From positions 40,285 through 104,284 of the forward strand of contig CACKFK010000002.1 of NCBI GenBank assembly GCA_902599445.1: 64,000 nt of DNA, in the 5' to 3' direction. This DNA comes from an uncultured Alphaproteobacteria bacterium. Lineage in GTDB: Bacteria; Pseudomonadota; Alphaproteobacteria; Rhodobacterales; Rhodobacteraceae. The position numbers were made by a program, and so were the translations under genes. Below the pieces are notes generated by a model. The model was given only the letters and a program-made list of their open reading frames with translations. It made no database searches and was not told where the DNA came from. Of the stretch, positions 34,899 through 45,398 are shown piece by piece (position 1 is the first letter of the stretch; each line of letters begins with the position of its first letter).

Positions 34899-36337
34899 AT
34901 TGTCTTTTTACAGATGTAGAGATCCAAGAAGCTGTGGGAGGTCGAGTAACACAAAAGGGTTGGTCTATAACAGGCGTTTCGATAGATTCTAGAACTATTG
35001 TAGATGGAGAATTATTCGTAGCAATCAATTCAAAAAGGGATGGGCATGATTTCTTAATCTCAGCTATTAAAAACGGTGCTATTGCGGCAGTAGTAACAAA
35101 AATTCCTCCTGATATTCCCGATAATTTTCCTTGCATTGTGGTGAATGATAGCTTTGAGGCTTTACAGGATTTGGCTCGTTTCTCTAGGAAAAGATATAAG
35201 GGTAGATTGATTGCAATCACAGGCTCAGTTGGTAAAACAAGTACGAAAGCAATGTTAACCAAAGTCCTTTCTGAATTTGGAAGCACTTACAGTTCACCAA
35301 AGAGTTATAATAATTATCTTGGTGTTCCACTTACCTTGGCGAATATCCCTATCGATACTTGCTATGTAGTTTGTGAGATTGGAATGAGTTCCAAGGGAGA
35401 AATCGAACCTTTATCAAATTTGGTTAAACCTGATATAGCTATAATTACCAATATTTCCTCGGCTCATTTGGCTTCATTTGATGATATTGAGGCTATCGCT
35501 CGTGAGAAATCAATGATTTGCTCTGGTTTAGTGGAAAATGGGCTTTTGATTTTCCCAAGTGATACAACTTTCTCAGACATTATAATTGGGATCGCTGATA
35601 AGAGAAAAGTTAGATATGTTACATTTGGATCTCATTACTTAGACAACATTTTGCTGGAAAGCATCATGTTTAAGAGTAACAAGACATTCATTAATGCAAA
35701 TGTAAAAGGTGTTACAAGTTTGTATTTCGAGATAGATGCTTTAGGTCATCACCATGCATCTAATTGCCTAACAGTATTAGGAGCTTTAGCAGATTTGAAT
35801 CTCGACTTAAATTTAGCTGTAAATTATATCAAGAACTGGCAAGCGGTGACTGGCAGAGGAAAGTTTCTGGACGTGAAAATGAAAGAAAACTCTCAGAATA
35901 TTCTGATTAAAGTTATTGATGAAAGTTACAATTGCAACCCTACTTCTCTTAAAGCAAGTCTTGATGTAGTCAGGAATCTTGATTTTGATAGTGACAAGGC
36001 TTGGAACCATCACTCTTTCCGTCGGATAGCTATATTGGGTGATATGCTAGAATTAGGTCATCGGGCCAAAGAGTTTCACCAGGAAATAGCTAGGCTAGAT
36101 AGTATAAATTGTTTTAACAAAATCCACTGTGTGGGCTCCCTAATGCGCCATTTACATCAGGAGTTGCCCGCATCGAAGAAGGGTTTATTCGTTAAAAATC
36201 CTAACCAGTTAATAAATTATCTTTTCAAGGATATTAAAGATCGTGATGTCTATATCATAAAGGGATCAAATTCAATTGGACTTTCATTTATAGTTACTGA
36301 ATTATGTAAGCTGGATGGCCAAATTATTTCGAGGTAA
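34895..36337 (+). CDS. murF: UDP-MurNAc-pentapeptide synthetase
   Basis: This Mur ligase adds D-Ala-D-Ala, made by Ddl encoded downstream, to complete UDP-MurNAc-pentapeptide. The 480 residues hold the uracil-binding N-terminal domain ([11 protein letters not shown]), the ATP loop [25 protein letters not shown], the [10 protein letters not shown] segment and the C-terminal [16 protein letters not shown]. The start overlaps murE by four bases (ATGA). The C-terminal domain is slightly longer than in E. coli. No key residue seems missing. Confidence 0.95.
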   Translation: MNCLFTDVEIQEAVGGRVTQKGWSITGVSIDSRTIVDGELFVAINSKRDGHDFLISAIKNGAIAAVVTKIPPDIPDNFPCIVVNDSFEALQDLARFSRKRYKGRLIAITGSVGKTSTKAMLTKVLSEFGSTYSSPKSYNNYLGVPLTLANIPIDTCYVVCEIGMSSKGEIEPLSNLVKPDIAIITNISSAHLASFDDIEAIAREKSMICSGLVENGLLIFPSDTTFSDIIIGIADKRKVRYVTFGSHYLDNILLESIMFKSNKTFINANVKGVTSLYFEIDALGHHHASNCLTVLGALADLNLDLNLAVNYIKNWQAVTGRGKFLDVKMKENSQNILIKVIDESYNCNPTSLKASLDVVRNLDFDSDKAWNHHSFRRIAILGDMLELGHRAKEFHQEIARLDSINCFNKIHCVGSLMRHLHQELPASKKGLFVKNPNQLINYLFKDIKDRDVYIIKGSNSIGLSFIVTELCKLDGQIISR

Positions 36338-36342
36338 AAGCG

Positions 36343-37428
36343 ATGTTATATTTTTTACATTTTTGGACCGATGGAGGTGACGTATTTAATCTATTTAGAT
36401 ACATTACTTTTAGGGCAGGTGGTGCCTTTTTTACTTCTCTTATTTTTGGTTTCTTATTTAGTAAACCTATAATAAATGCCTTGAAGAGAAAGCAGGTGGC
36501 AGGTCAACCTATACGGGAAGACGGTCCGGAAGGCCACAAAGAAAGAAAGGCAGGTACTCCCACTATGGGAGGTGTCCTAATTATAGGTTCCTTATTATTT
36601 TCTTCTTTACTTTGGTGTAGGTATGATATCGGTTACGTTTGGGTTGTTATTTTTGTAACTATAGGCTTTGGCCTTATAGGTTTTATTGATGATTACTCTA
36701 AGATTAGTGCGAGAAATTCAAAGGGTATATCTGGAAAGATCCGTTTAGTATTAGGCTTTGCAATAGCAGCGTTCGCAACTTTATGGGTCATTACAATTCA
36801 GGATCCGGCTTTGTCAAAAACTTTGGCTGTACCTATTTTTAAGGATTTATTACTGAACTTGGGTTGGTTCTTTGTTCCGTTTTCAATGTTAGTAATTGTA
36901 GGGTCCGCCAATTCTGTTAATTTAACAGATGGGCTTGATGGTCTTGCGATTATGCCTGTGATGATAGCAAGTGGATCACTCGGGGTAATAGCTTATGCTG
37001 TTGGTAGAGTAGACTTCTCTGATTATTTAGAAGTTCATTACATAGCTGGTTCTGGGGAGATAGCAGTATTCTCAGCTGCTCTGATAGGTGCTGGATTGGG
37101 GTTTTTATGGTACAATGCACCCCCAGCAGCGGTATTCATGGGGGACACAGGCTCCTTAGCACTGGGAGGCGCATTAGGAGCTATTTCTGTTTGTACTAAG
37201 CACGAAATAGTTTTAGCAGTCATTGGTGGTTTATTTGTTTTAGAAGCGCTCTCAGTAATCATCCAGGTGGCAGTCTACAAGATTACTGGAAAGAGGGTAT
37301 TTTTGATGGCTCCTATACATCATCATTTTGAAAAATTAGGTTGGGCAGAACCTCAAATAGTTATTCGTTTTTGGATTATCTCGGTGATTTTAGCTCTAAT
37401 TGGTTTAGCTACACTAAAACTACGTTAA
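36343..37428 (+). CDS. mraY: Phospho-MurNAc-pentapeptide transferase
   Basis: MraY moves phospho-MurNAc-pentapeptide to undecaprenyl phosphate, making lipid I at the inner membrane. The 361-residue protein has about 10 membrane helices. The catalytic motifs are [10 protein letters not shown] (two adjacent aspartates), [13 protein letters not shown] and [12 protein letters not shown], plus the histidine-rich loop [13 protein letters not shown]. The gene begins five bases after murF and ends three bases before murD. Confidence 0.97.
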   Translation: MLYFLHFWTDGGDVFNLFRYITFRAGGAFFTSLIFGFLFSKPIINALKRKQVAGQPIREDGPEGHKERKAGTPTMGGVLIIGSLLFSSLLWCRYDIGYVWVVIFVTIGFGLIGFIDDYSKISARNSKGISGKIRLVLGFAIAAFATLWVITIQDPALSKTLAVPIFKDLLLNLGWFFVPFSMLVIVGSANSVNLTDGLDGLAIMPVMIASGSLGVIAYAVGRVDFSDYLEVHYIAGSGEIAVFSAALIGAGLGFLWYNAPPAAVFMGDTGSLALGGALGAISVCTKHEIVLAVIGGLFVLEALSVIIQVAVYKITGKRVFLMAPIHHHFEKLGWAEPQIVIRFWIISVILALIGLATLKLR

Positions 37429-37431
37429 ACA

Positions 37432-38832
37432 ATGGTTGCATTTCATCCTTACATAGGTAAAAAAGTCGCTTTGCTGGGGTTGGGGATTACCGGTCAGTCT
37501 CTCATAAGTCATTTGAAAAAATTTGGTATTGACCCAATTTGTTGGGATGATGAAGAAACGAAAAGAGAAAATTTTAAAGCTAAAGGGATAGAAATATTTG
37601 ACCCGAATAATCCTAAGATTTGGGAAGACCTAGATATTTTGTTGATTTCTCCTGGTATTCCTTTTTTATACCCTGAGCCTCATTCAGTAATTAAGCTAGC
37701 AAGAGAAAATGCTGTACAGATTACAACGGATATAGATTTGTTCTTTGATTGTCTTGAAGCCAAGAGTAATTTTGATGGTACAGCCAGGCCGAAAGTCATT
37801 TGTGTGACAGGCTCAAACGGGAAATCTACAACTACTGCATTAATTCATCATATGCTCACTGGAATGTCAAAAGATAATGAAATGGGGGGGAACATTGGTA
37901 GGCCTGTGATGGACCTAAATATGGGAAACCCCCAATGTATAAAAGTGATCGAGTTGTCTTCCTATCAACTTGAAATAGCAACCAAATTGCAACTTGACAT
38001 TGGTATATTCTTAAATCTTTCTAGGGATCATTTGATTAGGCATGGAGGTTTGGGAGGTTATTTTTCTTCTAAGTCCAAACTGTTCTATCAGGGACAACCT
38101 CAATATAGCATTATTGGTGTGGATCAAAATGAAGGCAAGAGTTTAGCTAATTCACTTGAGTTTAATAATAGTTTCAAAACATCAGTTATTCAGATTTCTT
38201 CGATGGGTCCAGTGGTAGGATCTAATTGGGCAGTTTTTATCTCCAAAAACTTTATGGTAGAAGTCAAATCAGGGAGAGAAATTTTCAGAGCTGAACTTGC
38301 AAAGGTTTTAAGAATACCTGGCGAACATAATCAGCAAAATGCCTGTGCAGCTTATGCGGCTTGTCGGGCACTCGGTTTAAATCCTGAACAATCATTCGGA
38401 AAGATTGGTGGTTTTGCGGGATTGCCGCACAGAACGGCGCTAGTGAGAAACCTTGATAAGATAGTGTTTGTGAATGATAGTAAGGCGACTAACCTGGAAT
38501 CAGCCAAAAAATCTCTGAGAACTTTCAAAAATATTCGCTGGATAGCGGGGGGGTTAAAGAAGGAAGGAGATATAATTGATTTCAGCACATATCGTTCAAG
38601 AATTAAGAAGGTTTATCTGATCGGGGCATCATCAAAGGAATTTTCTTCTTCTCTAAAAGGAATTGAGTGCGAAATATGTGGAGAATTAGCAATAGCAGTT
38701 AGCAATGCTTATAGGGATTCGAACCCAGGTGATACAGTCCTTCTTGCTCCTGGGTGCGCAAGTTTTGATCAGTTCAAAAATTTTGAAGAGAGAGGGGAGG
38801 AATTTTGCAAAATCGTGAATGAACTGGAATAA
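37432..38832 (+). CDS. murD: UDP-MurNAc-L-alanine:D-glutamate ligase
   Basis: MurD adds D-glutamate, the second residue of the stem peptide. In 466 residues it shows an N-terminal Rossmann-like domain (VALLGLGITGQSL, 12-24), the ATP loop GSNGKST (127-133), MGGNIGRPV, IELSSYQLE and the substrate-binding LPHRT and NDSKATN blocks. LAPGCASFDQFKNFEERG is the typical C-terminal signature. It is followed by a 96-base spacer before ftsW, the largest gap between mraZ and ftsA. Confidence 0.96.
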   Translation: MVAFHPYIGKKVALLGLGITGQSLISHLKKFGIDPICWDDEETKRENFKAKGIEIFDPNNPKIWEDLDILLISPGIPFLYPEPHSVIKLARENAVQITTDIDLFFDCLEAKSNFDGTARPKVICVTGSNGKSTTTALIHHMLTGMSKDNEMGGNIGRPVMDLNMGNPQCIKVIELSSYQLEIATKLQLDIGIFLNLSRDHLIRHGGLGGYFSSKSKLFYQGQPQYSIIGVDQNEGKSLANSLEFNNSFKTSVIQISSMGPVVGSNWAVFISKNFMVEVKSGREIFRAELAKVLRIPGEHNQQNACAAYAACRALGLNPEQSFGKIGGFAGLPHRTALVRNLDKIVFVNDSKATNLESAKKSLRTFKNIRWIAGGLKKEGDIIDFSTYRSRIKKVYLIGASSKEFSSSLKGIECEICGELAIAVSNAYRDSNPGDTVLLAPGCASFDQFKNFEERGEEFCKIVNELE

Positions 38833-38928
38833 TAGTTGTAAGGGATTAGTTTATTCTTAATTTGCCTTTTCTTAATTTAATACAAGTGCTATTGTTGAAA
38901 AAAAAGACAGGCACTTTCTAAATTGTAA

Positions 38929-40074
38929 ATGACAGATATTATTTTTAGGCCTCGCTCTGATTTCTTTGAAGAGAGCGAACTTCCAAGGTGGTGGAAAACT
39001 ATAGATAGGTGGTCCCTCTTCTCTTTATTAGGGCTTTTTCTCAGTGGCTTATTGCTTGGTATGGCAGCATCGGTCCCCTTGGCTGAAGCAAATGGGAAAC
39101 AATCATTTTACTATGTTAACAGACAGTTAATTTATGGGAGTATATCCTTCTTATTGATCATTGTACTGTCTATACTATCAATACGCGAAAACAGGAGAAT
39201 AGCATTGATTGGCTTTGTAATCTCATTCATTGCCCTATCTTTGTTACCTGTCTTTGGGACAGATCATGGTAAAGGGGCAGTAAGATGGTTATCTTTTTTT
39301 GGATCTTCATTGCAACCTTCTGAGTTTCTCAAGCCCTTTTTTGTGGTTGTAGTTGCCTGGACGATGTCTGCAGGTCAAATGGGTGCCAACTTACCAGGAA
39401 AAACAATTTCATTCATGATTATGCTGCTGATAGTTTCAATCTTGATAGTGCAACCTGACTATGGACAAGCAGCACTTTTTTTATCAATTTGGTCCATATT
39501 ATATTTTGTTTCAGGTGCTCCCTACATTTTATTAATTGGACTTATCCTTTTGTCTTTAATAGGAGGTGTTATAGCATATATGAATTCAGAACATTTTGCT
39601 GGTAGGATCAATGGGTTTTTATCCACAGATGTTGATCCTAGGACACAACTAGGTTTTGCTATTAATTCTATAGAAGAAGGCGGTTTATTTGGAGTTGGTT
39701 TGGGTGAAGGGGTCATTAAATGGAGATTACCAGATGCCCATACTGATTTCATCATTGCTGTAGCAGCCGAAGAATATGGTGTTTTGATTTGTATACTGAT
39801 AATAATATTTTTTCTCATAATTGTTGGAAGATCATTAATCCTTCTAAGGAATGAGCAGGATTATTTTATCAGAAATTGTGGAGTGGGGTCCATTTCGTTT
39901 TTTGCTTTACAGGCAATTATAAATTTAGGCGTCTCTGTTCGTCTGTTGCCAGCAAAGGGGATGACACTTCCGTTCATAAGTTACGGGGGTTCCTCGCTAA
40001 TTGCATCAGGGTTTTTAATGGGATTACTTTTGGCATGTACCCGGAGACGCTCCGTGGTAAATGTTAGATACTAG
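38929..40074 (+). CDS. ftsW: Septal peptidoglycan glycosyltransferase FtsW
   Basis: This SEDS-family polymerase builds septal glycan strands with FtsI. The 381 residues form about 10 membrane helices. Family hallmarks are GAVRWLSFFGSSLQPSEFLK, the QPDYGQAALF segment, GLGEGVIKWRLPDAHTDFI with catalytic-region aspartate, and MTLPFISYGGSS near the C-terminus. The ATG at 38929 lacks an obvious ribosome-binding site. A weak TTGAAA-N16-TCTAAA stands just before it, so an internal promoter giving a near-leaderless message is possible but not convincing. Confidence 0.95.
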   Translation: MTDIIFRPRSDFFEESELPRWWKTIDRWSLFSLLGLFLSGLLLGMAASVPLAEANGKQSFYYVNRQLIYGSISFLLIIVLSILSIRENRRIALIGFVISFIALSLLPVFGTDHGKGAVRWLSFFGSSLQPSEFLKPFFVVVVAWTMSAGQMGANLPGKTISFMIMLLIVSILIVQPDYGQAALFLSIWSILYFVSGAPYILLIGLILLSLIGGVIAYMNSEHFAGRINGFLSTDVDPRTQLGFAINSIEEGGLFGVGLGEGVIKWRLPDAHTDFIIAVAAEEYGVLICILIIIFFLIIVGRSLILLRNEQDYFIRNCGVGSISFFALQAIINLGVSVRLLPAKGMTLPFISYGGSSLIASGFLMGLLLACTRRRSVVNVRY

Positions 40075-40090
40075 GATGAGGGCTTACCCC

Positions 40091-41197
40091 ATGGATCCAA
40101 GGCCAGTTCTTCTTATAGCCGCTGGAGGTACAGGTGGACATATGTTTCCCGCCCAGGCATTGGCTTGGGAATTTCAAGAACTTGGTTGGAACGTTGTCTT
40201 AGTCACTGACAAAAGAGGAGAAAAATTCTCCAAAACATTCCCACCAAAAATCATTAAATTCATTCAAAGTTCTGCTACATTAAGTTTTAAGAATCCTTTG
40301 AGAATGCCAAAAGCATTATGCCTAATATTAGTAAGTATTCTACAAGCATCTTGGGTTTTCATAAAAATCAAACCGAAGGTAGTAGTTGGTTTTGGGGGTT
40401 ATCCTTCTTTTGCTTCTATGCTTGTAGCTAAAGTTTTCAGAATTAAATCGATTATTCATGAGCAAAATGCAGTTCTTGGTAGAGTTAATAAATTTTTTTC
40501 CAAAAGTGTTACTGCAGTAGCCTGTAGTTTTTGGCCTACTCAGGCACCATCTGGCACTACAATGTATTTTACAGGTAATCCAATAAGAAATACTGTAGTG
40601 GATAAAGGCCCTAGTAACTTTAACTTGCCTTTGACGGGTCCTCTAAATCTTGTGGTTATAGGTGGTTCTCAAGGTGCTAATCTTTTCTCAAGATTGCTTC
40701 CAGAGGCAGTTGAAACTCTACCTGTCAAATTGAGAAATAGGTTAAGAATCACACATCAAGCCCGGTTGCCTGACTGTAAGGAATTGCGACAAAGTTACAA
40801 AAAACTAGGGGTCAAAGCAACTGTCAAAGATTTCTTTCAGAACGTGGAACGGATTTTTTCATCAGCACATCTGATAGTAGCCAGGGCTGGTGCTTCAACT
40901 ATTGCAGAAGTTTTATTTTTGGGTCGACCATTATTGTTAGTTCCCATTCCCTTCTCACTAGGGGATCATCAAAAAATAAATGCTCAAAGAATATCGGACA
41001 TGGGAGCAGCAATTTGTTTGGAACAGAAAGGTTTAACGGGAAAAAAATTAGCCAGGGAGATAAGATATATTTTAACCAGCCAAAGACTAGCTCATGACCT
41101 TGCAAATACTGCCGCAAAGAAAGCTACACCCCAGGCAATTAAGAACTTAAAGGATCTAATAATAACTGTTTCTGAAGGAGGGTTAAGTGAAAAGTAA
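40091..41197 (+). CDS. murG: Lipid II synthase (undecaprenyl-PP-MurNAc-pentapeptide GlcNAc transferase)
   Basis: MurG adds GlcNAc to lipid I to make lipid II on the inner face of the membrane. The GT-B enzyme shows the first glycine loop AAGGTGGHMFPAQALA, VVGFGGYPS, IHEQNAVLGRVN, VIGGSQGA and VARAGASTIAE. I favour ATG 40091 (368 residues), which has GAGGG eight bases upstream and starts near the first beta strand. In-frame ATGs at 40061 and 40076 would add up to 10 residues and lie at the ftsW end; they cannot be excluded. Confidence 0.93.
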   Translation: MDPRPVLLIAAGGTGGHMFPAQALAWEFQELGWNVVLVTDKRGEKFSKTFPPKIIKFIQSSATLSFKNPLRMPKALCLILVSILQASWVFIKIKPKVVVGFGGYPSFASMLVAKVFRIKSIIHEQNAVLGRVNKFFSKSVTAVACSFWPTQAPSGTTMYFTGNPIRNTVVDKGPSNFNLPLTGPLNLVVIGGSQGANLFSRLLPEAVETLPVKLRNRLRITHQARLPDCKELRQSYKKLGVKATVKDFFQNVERIFSSAHLIVARAGASTIAEVLFLGRPLLLVPIPFSLGDHQKINAQRISDMGAAICLEQKGLTGKKLAREIRYILTSQRLAHDLANTAAKKATPQAIKNLKDLIITVSEGGLSEK

Positions 41198-42593
41198 GGT
41201 CGTCGACACAAAACTACCAAGAGACTTAGGTCCAATACATTTTATTGGGATTGGAGGAATTGGCATGTCTGGGATCGCTGAATTATTGCTTAATCTTGGT
41301 TATACGGTCTCAGGTTCTGACTTGAAAAATACTCAAATCATTGAAAGGTTGAGAGGTTTAGGAGTGACTATTCAGGTGGGTCATAATATTAGCAATATTA
41401 CTCATGCAGCGATAGTAGTAATGTCTTCTGCCATTGACAGTGATAATATTGAGTTAATTGAAGCAAGAAAAAGATCTATTCCAGTAGTTAGACGATCTGA
41501 AATGCTTGCAGAACTAATGAGATTGAGATCAAATATAGCTATTGCTGGCACTCATGGAAAGACAACAACAACTTCAATGGTAGCGGCTGTTTTAGAGGCG
41601 GGCGAACTCGATCCCACAGTGATCAATGGGGGGATTATCCATGCCTACGGTTCAAATGCCAGATTAGGTGCTGGTGATTGGATGGTAGTTGAGGCTGACG
41701 AAAGTGATGGGACTTTGGTCAAAATACCAACAACAATAGCAGTAGTCACTAATTTAGATCCTGAACATCTAGAATATTACGGTTCTTTTAACGACTTAAA
41801 AGAAACCTTTCTGGAATTCCTTGACAATATTCCGTTTTATGGAGTGGGTATATGTTGTCTTGATCATCCTATCGTACGCTCCTTAATTTCTCAGACTAGG
41901 GATAGGCGTATACTGACTTATGGTTTTAATGACAGAGCAGATTTTGTTATCCGGGACCTTCATTATTCAGACCAGAAAGCCCATTTTGATATTTATATCA
42001 AGTCACAGAAATCCAAAATAACATTGGAATTACCCATGTATGGAGACCACAATGTATCAAATGCTGCTGTTGCTATCGCGGTAGCCTCCCATCTCAAAAT
42101 TAGTTCTTCAGCAATGGTAGATGGGTTAAAGAATTTTAAGGGTGTTAAGAGAAGGTTTACTAAAGTTTGCAAATGGAACGGGATAGATATAATTGATGAC
42201 TATGCCCATCATCCCGTAGAAATTAAGGCGGTATTATCAGCAGCTAGACAATATTCTTTGGGTAGGGTCATTGCAGTACATCAACCACATAGATATTCTA
42301 GACTTAATAGTCTTATGGATGAATTCTGTGAGTGTTTTGATGAGGCTGATATTGTTGGTATCACGCCAGTATATGCCGCTGGAGAATTGCCTATCAAAGG
42401 AGTAAGTTCTGCTAACTTAGTTGAGAAACTAGATGGTAAGTTTGACATTGTTGCAAATATTGAAGATGAATCTGGTTTGAAAAATTTCTTGCAATGTCAA
42501 GGTAAACCGGGAGATATTTTTGTTTGCTTGGGGGCTGGCTCAATTAGTCAATGGGTGAATAGATTGCCTGAATTATTAAAAGTAGAAATTTGA
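41187..42593 (+). CDS. murC: UDP-MurNAc:L-alanine ligase
   Basis: MurC adds L-alanine to UDP-MurNAc, the first amino acid of the stem peptide. The 468 residues contain the UDP-binding loop FIGIGGIGMSGIAE (19-32), the ATP loop GTHGKTT (121-127), VEADESDGT, NLDPEHLEYYG and DDYAHHPVEI. It starts at GTG 41187 with a strong GAAGGAGGG site four bases before, and overlaps murG by 11 bases. With D, E and F the window has all four Mur ligases. Confidence 0.96.
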   Translation: MKSKVVDTKLPRDLGPIHFIGIGGIGMSGIAELLLNLGYTVSGSDLKNTQIIERLRGLGVTIQVGHNISNITHAAIVVMSSAIDSDNIELIEARKRSIPVVRRSEMLAELMRLRSNIAIAGTHGKTTTTSMVAAVLEAGELDPTVINGGIIHAYGSNARLGAGDWMVVEADESDGTLVKIPTTIAVVTNLDPEHLEYYGSFNDLKETFLEFLDNIPFYGVGICCLDHPIVRSLISQTRDRRILTYGFNDRADFVIRDLHYSDQKAHFDIYIKSQKSKITLELPMYGDHNVSNAAVAIAVASHLKISSSAMVDGLKNFKGVKRRFTKVCKWNGIDIIDDYAHHPVEIKAVLSAARQYSLGRVIAVHQPHRYSRLNSLMDEFCECFDEADIVGITPVYAAGELPIKGVSSANLVEKLDGKFDIVANIEDESGLKNFLQCQGKPGDIFVCLGAGSISQWVNRLPELLKVEI

Positions 42594-42594
42594 G

Positions 42595-43599
42595 ATGACT
42601 ACAGATTGCATTTGGGACAAAAAACTGGAGTTATACATGCCTACCTGCCAGGGTAAGCTTTCCCATAAATTTGATTTGTGCAAGCTTAGTTGGCTAAAAG
42701 TTGGCGGTCCCGCACAGGTCCTCTTCCAACCCAAAGATGAAGAAGATTTAGCATTTTTTCTAAAGTATCTTCCGGCAGAGGTTCCTATATTTGTCATTGG
42801 AGCGTGTTCCAACTTAATAATCAGAGATGGTGGTATCCCAGGAGTTGTTATACGGTTGGGAAAAAATTTTTCGGGCATTAGATTTAACAAGGAATCTGTC
42901 TCGGTGGGTTCTTCATGTTTAGATTCACATTTAGCAAGAATATTGGCAAAGAACGGCATTGATTTATCTTTCCTTAGAACCATTCCTGGTAACATTGGGG
43001 GTGCGGTGACCATGAATGCTGGGTGCCATGGTTCTTACATTTCAGATTATTTTTTGAGCTTAAGAGCAGTTCTTAGAAATGGAACAATAGTTAATCTTAA
43101 TCTGGAAGATTTAGATTTTCACTATAGGGGTTCAGTTATTCCCAATGGAGCGACAATCACGGAAGTGACCCTTAGGATTAATAGAAATTCTCCTGAAGTA
43201 ATTGAAAAGAAAATGAATGAGGCGTTGGCATACCGTGCACAACATCAGCCAGTCAAAGAACTATCCTGTGGGTCTACATTCAGAAATCCTTTAGGACGTT
43301 CTTCGACTGGATACCATAGCGACAACGACCATTCTTTAAAAGCCTGGAAACTGATTGATAATGCTGGCCTCCGAGGAATGAGTTTAGGTGGAGCAAAAAT
43401 TTCCACCAAGCATCCAAATTTTATGGTGAATACTGGAAATGCCACTGCGAAGAATCTGGAAGATTTAGGAAATCTGGTGATTAGGGAAGTGAAGAAAAAA
43501 ACTGGCATTGAATTAGTTTGGGAGATTAAGAGAATTGGTTCTAATGTGCAGAATTTTTTGTCTAAATCTGACAAAAACTCTGATGGAGTGGGAAAGTGA
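42595..43599 (+). CDS. murB: UDP-N-acetylenolpyruvoylglucosamine reductase
   Basis: This FAD enzyme reduces the enolpyruvyl group to form UDP-MurNAc, using NADPH. The 334 residues show the FAD-binding LKVGGPAQVLFQP, IGACSNLIIRDGGI, and the pyrophosphate-binding IPGNIGGAVTMNAGCHG. The catalytic serine is in CGSTFRNPLG. The protein ends with a family-typical glutamate in ELVWEIKRIG. It begins one base after murC stops and overlaps the ddl start. MurA is not in the window. Confidence 0.95.
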   Translation: MTTDCIWDKKLELYMPTCQGKLSHKFDLCKLSWLKVGGPAQVLFQPKDEEDLAFFLKYLPAEVPIFVIGACSNLIIRDGGIPGVVIRLGKNFSGIRFNKESVSVGSSCLDSHLARILAKNGIDLSFLRTIPGNIGGAVTMNAGCHGSYISDYFLSLRAVLRNGTIVNLNLEDLDFHYRGSVIPNGATITEVTLRINRNSPEVIEKKMNEALAYRAQHQPVKELSCGSTFRNPLGRSSTGYHSDNDHSLKAWKLIDNAGLRGMSLGGAKISTKHPNFMVNTGNATAKNLEDLGNLVIREVKKKTGIELVWEIKRIGSNVQNFLSKSDKNSDGVGK

Positions 43600-44513
43600 A
43601 ACACTTCATTAAGAAGGTCGTTGTTCTTTTAGGGGGCAGTTCAGTAGAAAGAGAAGTTTCTCTAGTTTCTGGCCATCAATGTACAGCCGCTCTCTTGAGG
43701 CAAGGTTATGAAGTTTTCCAAGTTGATACAAAGGAGAATTTCATAGACCAACTGATTGATCTAAGACCTGACGTAATATTTAATGCGTTACATGGGAAAT
43801 GGGGTGAGGATGGTGCTATTCAAGGGGTTTTGGAAGTCTTGAAATTACCTTACACTCACTCTGGTATTTTAGCATCCTCAGTAGCAATGAGGAAGGACCT
43901 GGCCAAAATTTATTTTAAAGATGCTGGGTTGCCAGTAACAGATCATTTAGTGTTAAAATGCGGTTTTGAAATTAAGGATATCCCTTTCCCTTACCCTTAT
44001 GTCATCAAACCATTAAGTGGAGGGTCCTCAGTAGATGTTCATATACTTGAAAAGGAGGAAGATTGGTCAACAAAAAAAATTAGCAAAACTGATCTTTCAG
44101 TAGATTTTCTTGTTGAGCCATTTATCCCAGGTAGAGAACTTACGGTTACCATAATGGACGATAGAGCACTCGCAGTGACAGACATACTATCTGAAACTTG
44201 GTATAACTATAATGCGAAGTACGAATTGGGTGGATCAAAGCATGTTTTGCCAGCTGAGATACCAAATGAAATTAGCCAGCTGTGCTTGTCACATGCATTA
44301 AAGGCTCATACCATTTTGGGTTGCCGGGGGGTTTCAAGAGTTGATTTCAGGTGGAATGAAAAACTTGGTTCTAGGGGATTGTTTGTTCTTGAATTGAATA
44401 CTCAACCCGGTATGACACCAACCTCCCTAGTACCAGAGCAAGCAAAGTATGCTGGTGTTTCTTTTGAAGATCTTTGTAAATGGCTAATTGAGGACGCGTC
44501 TTGCGACAGATAA
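43596..44513 (+). CDS. ddl: D-alanine-D-alanine ligase
   Basis: Ddl joins two D-alanines for use by MurF. The 305-residue ATP-grasp enzyme begins with VVVLLGGSSVEREVSLVSG. It contains FNALHGKWGEDG, the ATP-binding YPYVIKPLSGGSSVDV, LTVTIMDD, and the metal-binding VDFRW and LELNTQPGMT. It starts at GTG 43596, sharing bases with the murB stop. Drug-resistance D-Ala-D-Lac ligases share the fold, but the dcw context argues for Ddl. Confidence 0.95.
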   Translation: MKHFIKKVVVLLGGSSVEREVSLVSGHQCTAALLRQGYEVFQVDTKENFIDQLIDLRPDVIFNALHGKWGEDGAIQGVLEVLKLPYTHSGILASSVAMRKDLAKIYFKDAGLPVTDHLVLKCGFEIKDIPFPYPYVIKPLSGGSSVDVHILEKEEDWSTKKISKTDLSVDFLVEPFIPGRELTVTIMDDRALAVTDILSETWYNYNAKYELGGSKHVLPAEIPNEISQLCLSHALKAHTILGCRGVSRVDFRWNEKLGSRGLFVLELNTQPGMTPTSLVPEQAKYAGVSFEDLCKWLIEDASCDR

Positions 44514-44521
44514 TGTAAAAC

Positions 44522-45373
44522 ATGGAAGTTCAATTTCACAACAGAACCAAGGGTTATCCCACGCCTTCCAAATTAAGATATAGAATGCAAAGAATTTGGT
44601 TAAGGGCGTGGCTGCGAAAGTTAATCTTGAAAATAGCTCTGTTTGTCATTCTCGCAACAACTCTAATGATGTGCTTACTGCCTTTCAAGGATGAGCTTAA
44701 ATTGAAGGATATAAAACATTCCTTAGAATCTTTTATTTTTACCAGACCGGAGCTCTCAATAAAAGGTTTAAGTATCAAGAATACGAATCCCGATCTTACT
44801 AATCAGATCAAGGCAATGTTACAGCTCTCTTTTCCTATAAATCCCTTGAAAATAGACATAAATTACCTGCAAGAACTTATTAACGGCCTTGAATCTGTAA
44901 ATTTTTCCAAAATTAGAATTACGGAGAATGGGGTGCTGGAGGTTGTAATAAATGAACGCATTCCGGTACTTCTACATAGAAAAGATACAGAGTTGATGCT
45001 TTTAGACATGAATGGCAGGAGGATTGGCGAAGCTTTCTCCAGACTAGAGCGACCTGATCTCCCTTTAGTAGTCGGGGAAGGAGCTAATAAAAGAGTGCAG
45101 GAAGCCTTGGAAATATATAAGGTATTAAGTCCTATTATTAATCGGATAAGGGGGCTTATTTTAGTTGGCGAAAGACGTTGGGATATTGTGCTGAATCTTA
45201 ATCAGCGGATAAAACTACCAAATGAAGATGCTAAAATGGTTTTACTTGGTTTTTTAGGATCAAGGCAGGCCTTGAACATATTGAGTCATAATTTTTCTGT
45301 GATAGATTTGAGGCATCGGGGTCGAGTCATAGTCAGAAAGAGGTTATCAACCTCAAGAGAAGAGAGAGTTTAG
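44522..45373 (+). CDS. ftsQ: Cell division protein FtsQ
   Basis: A 283-residue bitopic divisome protein. The cytosolic N-terminus is basic (about residues 1-36). It is followed by one membrane helix (about 37-58, LILKIALFVILATTLMMCLL), a POTRA domain (LSIKGLSIKNTNPDLTNQI onwards) and the beta-domain (LPLVVGEGANKRVQEA, about 185-200). It recruits FtsL/B and FtsWI to the septum. Position between ddl and ftsA is standard. Conservation is modest, as usual for the family. Confidence 0.92.
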   Translation: MEVQFHNRTKGYPTPSKLRYRMQRIWLRAWLRKLILKIALFVILATTLMMCLLPFKDELKLKDIKHSLESFIFTRPELSIKGLSIKNTNPDLTNQIKAMLQLSFPINPLKIDINYLQELINGLESVNFSKIRITENGVLEVVINERIPVLLHRKDTELMLLDMNGRRIGEAFSRLERPDLPLVVGEGANKRVQEALEIYKVLSPIINRIRGLILVGERRWDIVLNLNQRIKLPNEDAKMVLLGFLGSRQALNILSHNFSVIDLRHRGRVIVRKRLSTSREERV

Positions 45374-45398
45374 CTTATGTTGAGTCCCATAAACTAAG

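Noticed and set aside
38895..38922. Internal promoter just before ftsW
   Set aside because: The -10 box is poor and would leave only a few bases before the ATG; recorded only as a weak possibility.
39619..39627. A perfect DnaA-box sequence TTATCCACA
   Set aside because: It is a single copy inside the ftsW coding region, with no cluster of further boxes or A/T-rich unwinding element, so there is no reason to call an origin.
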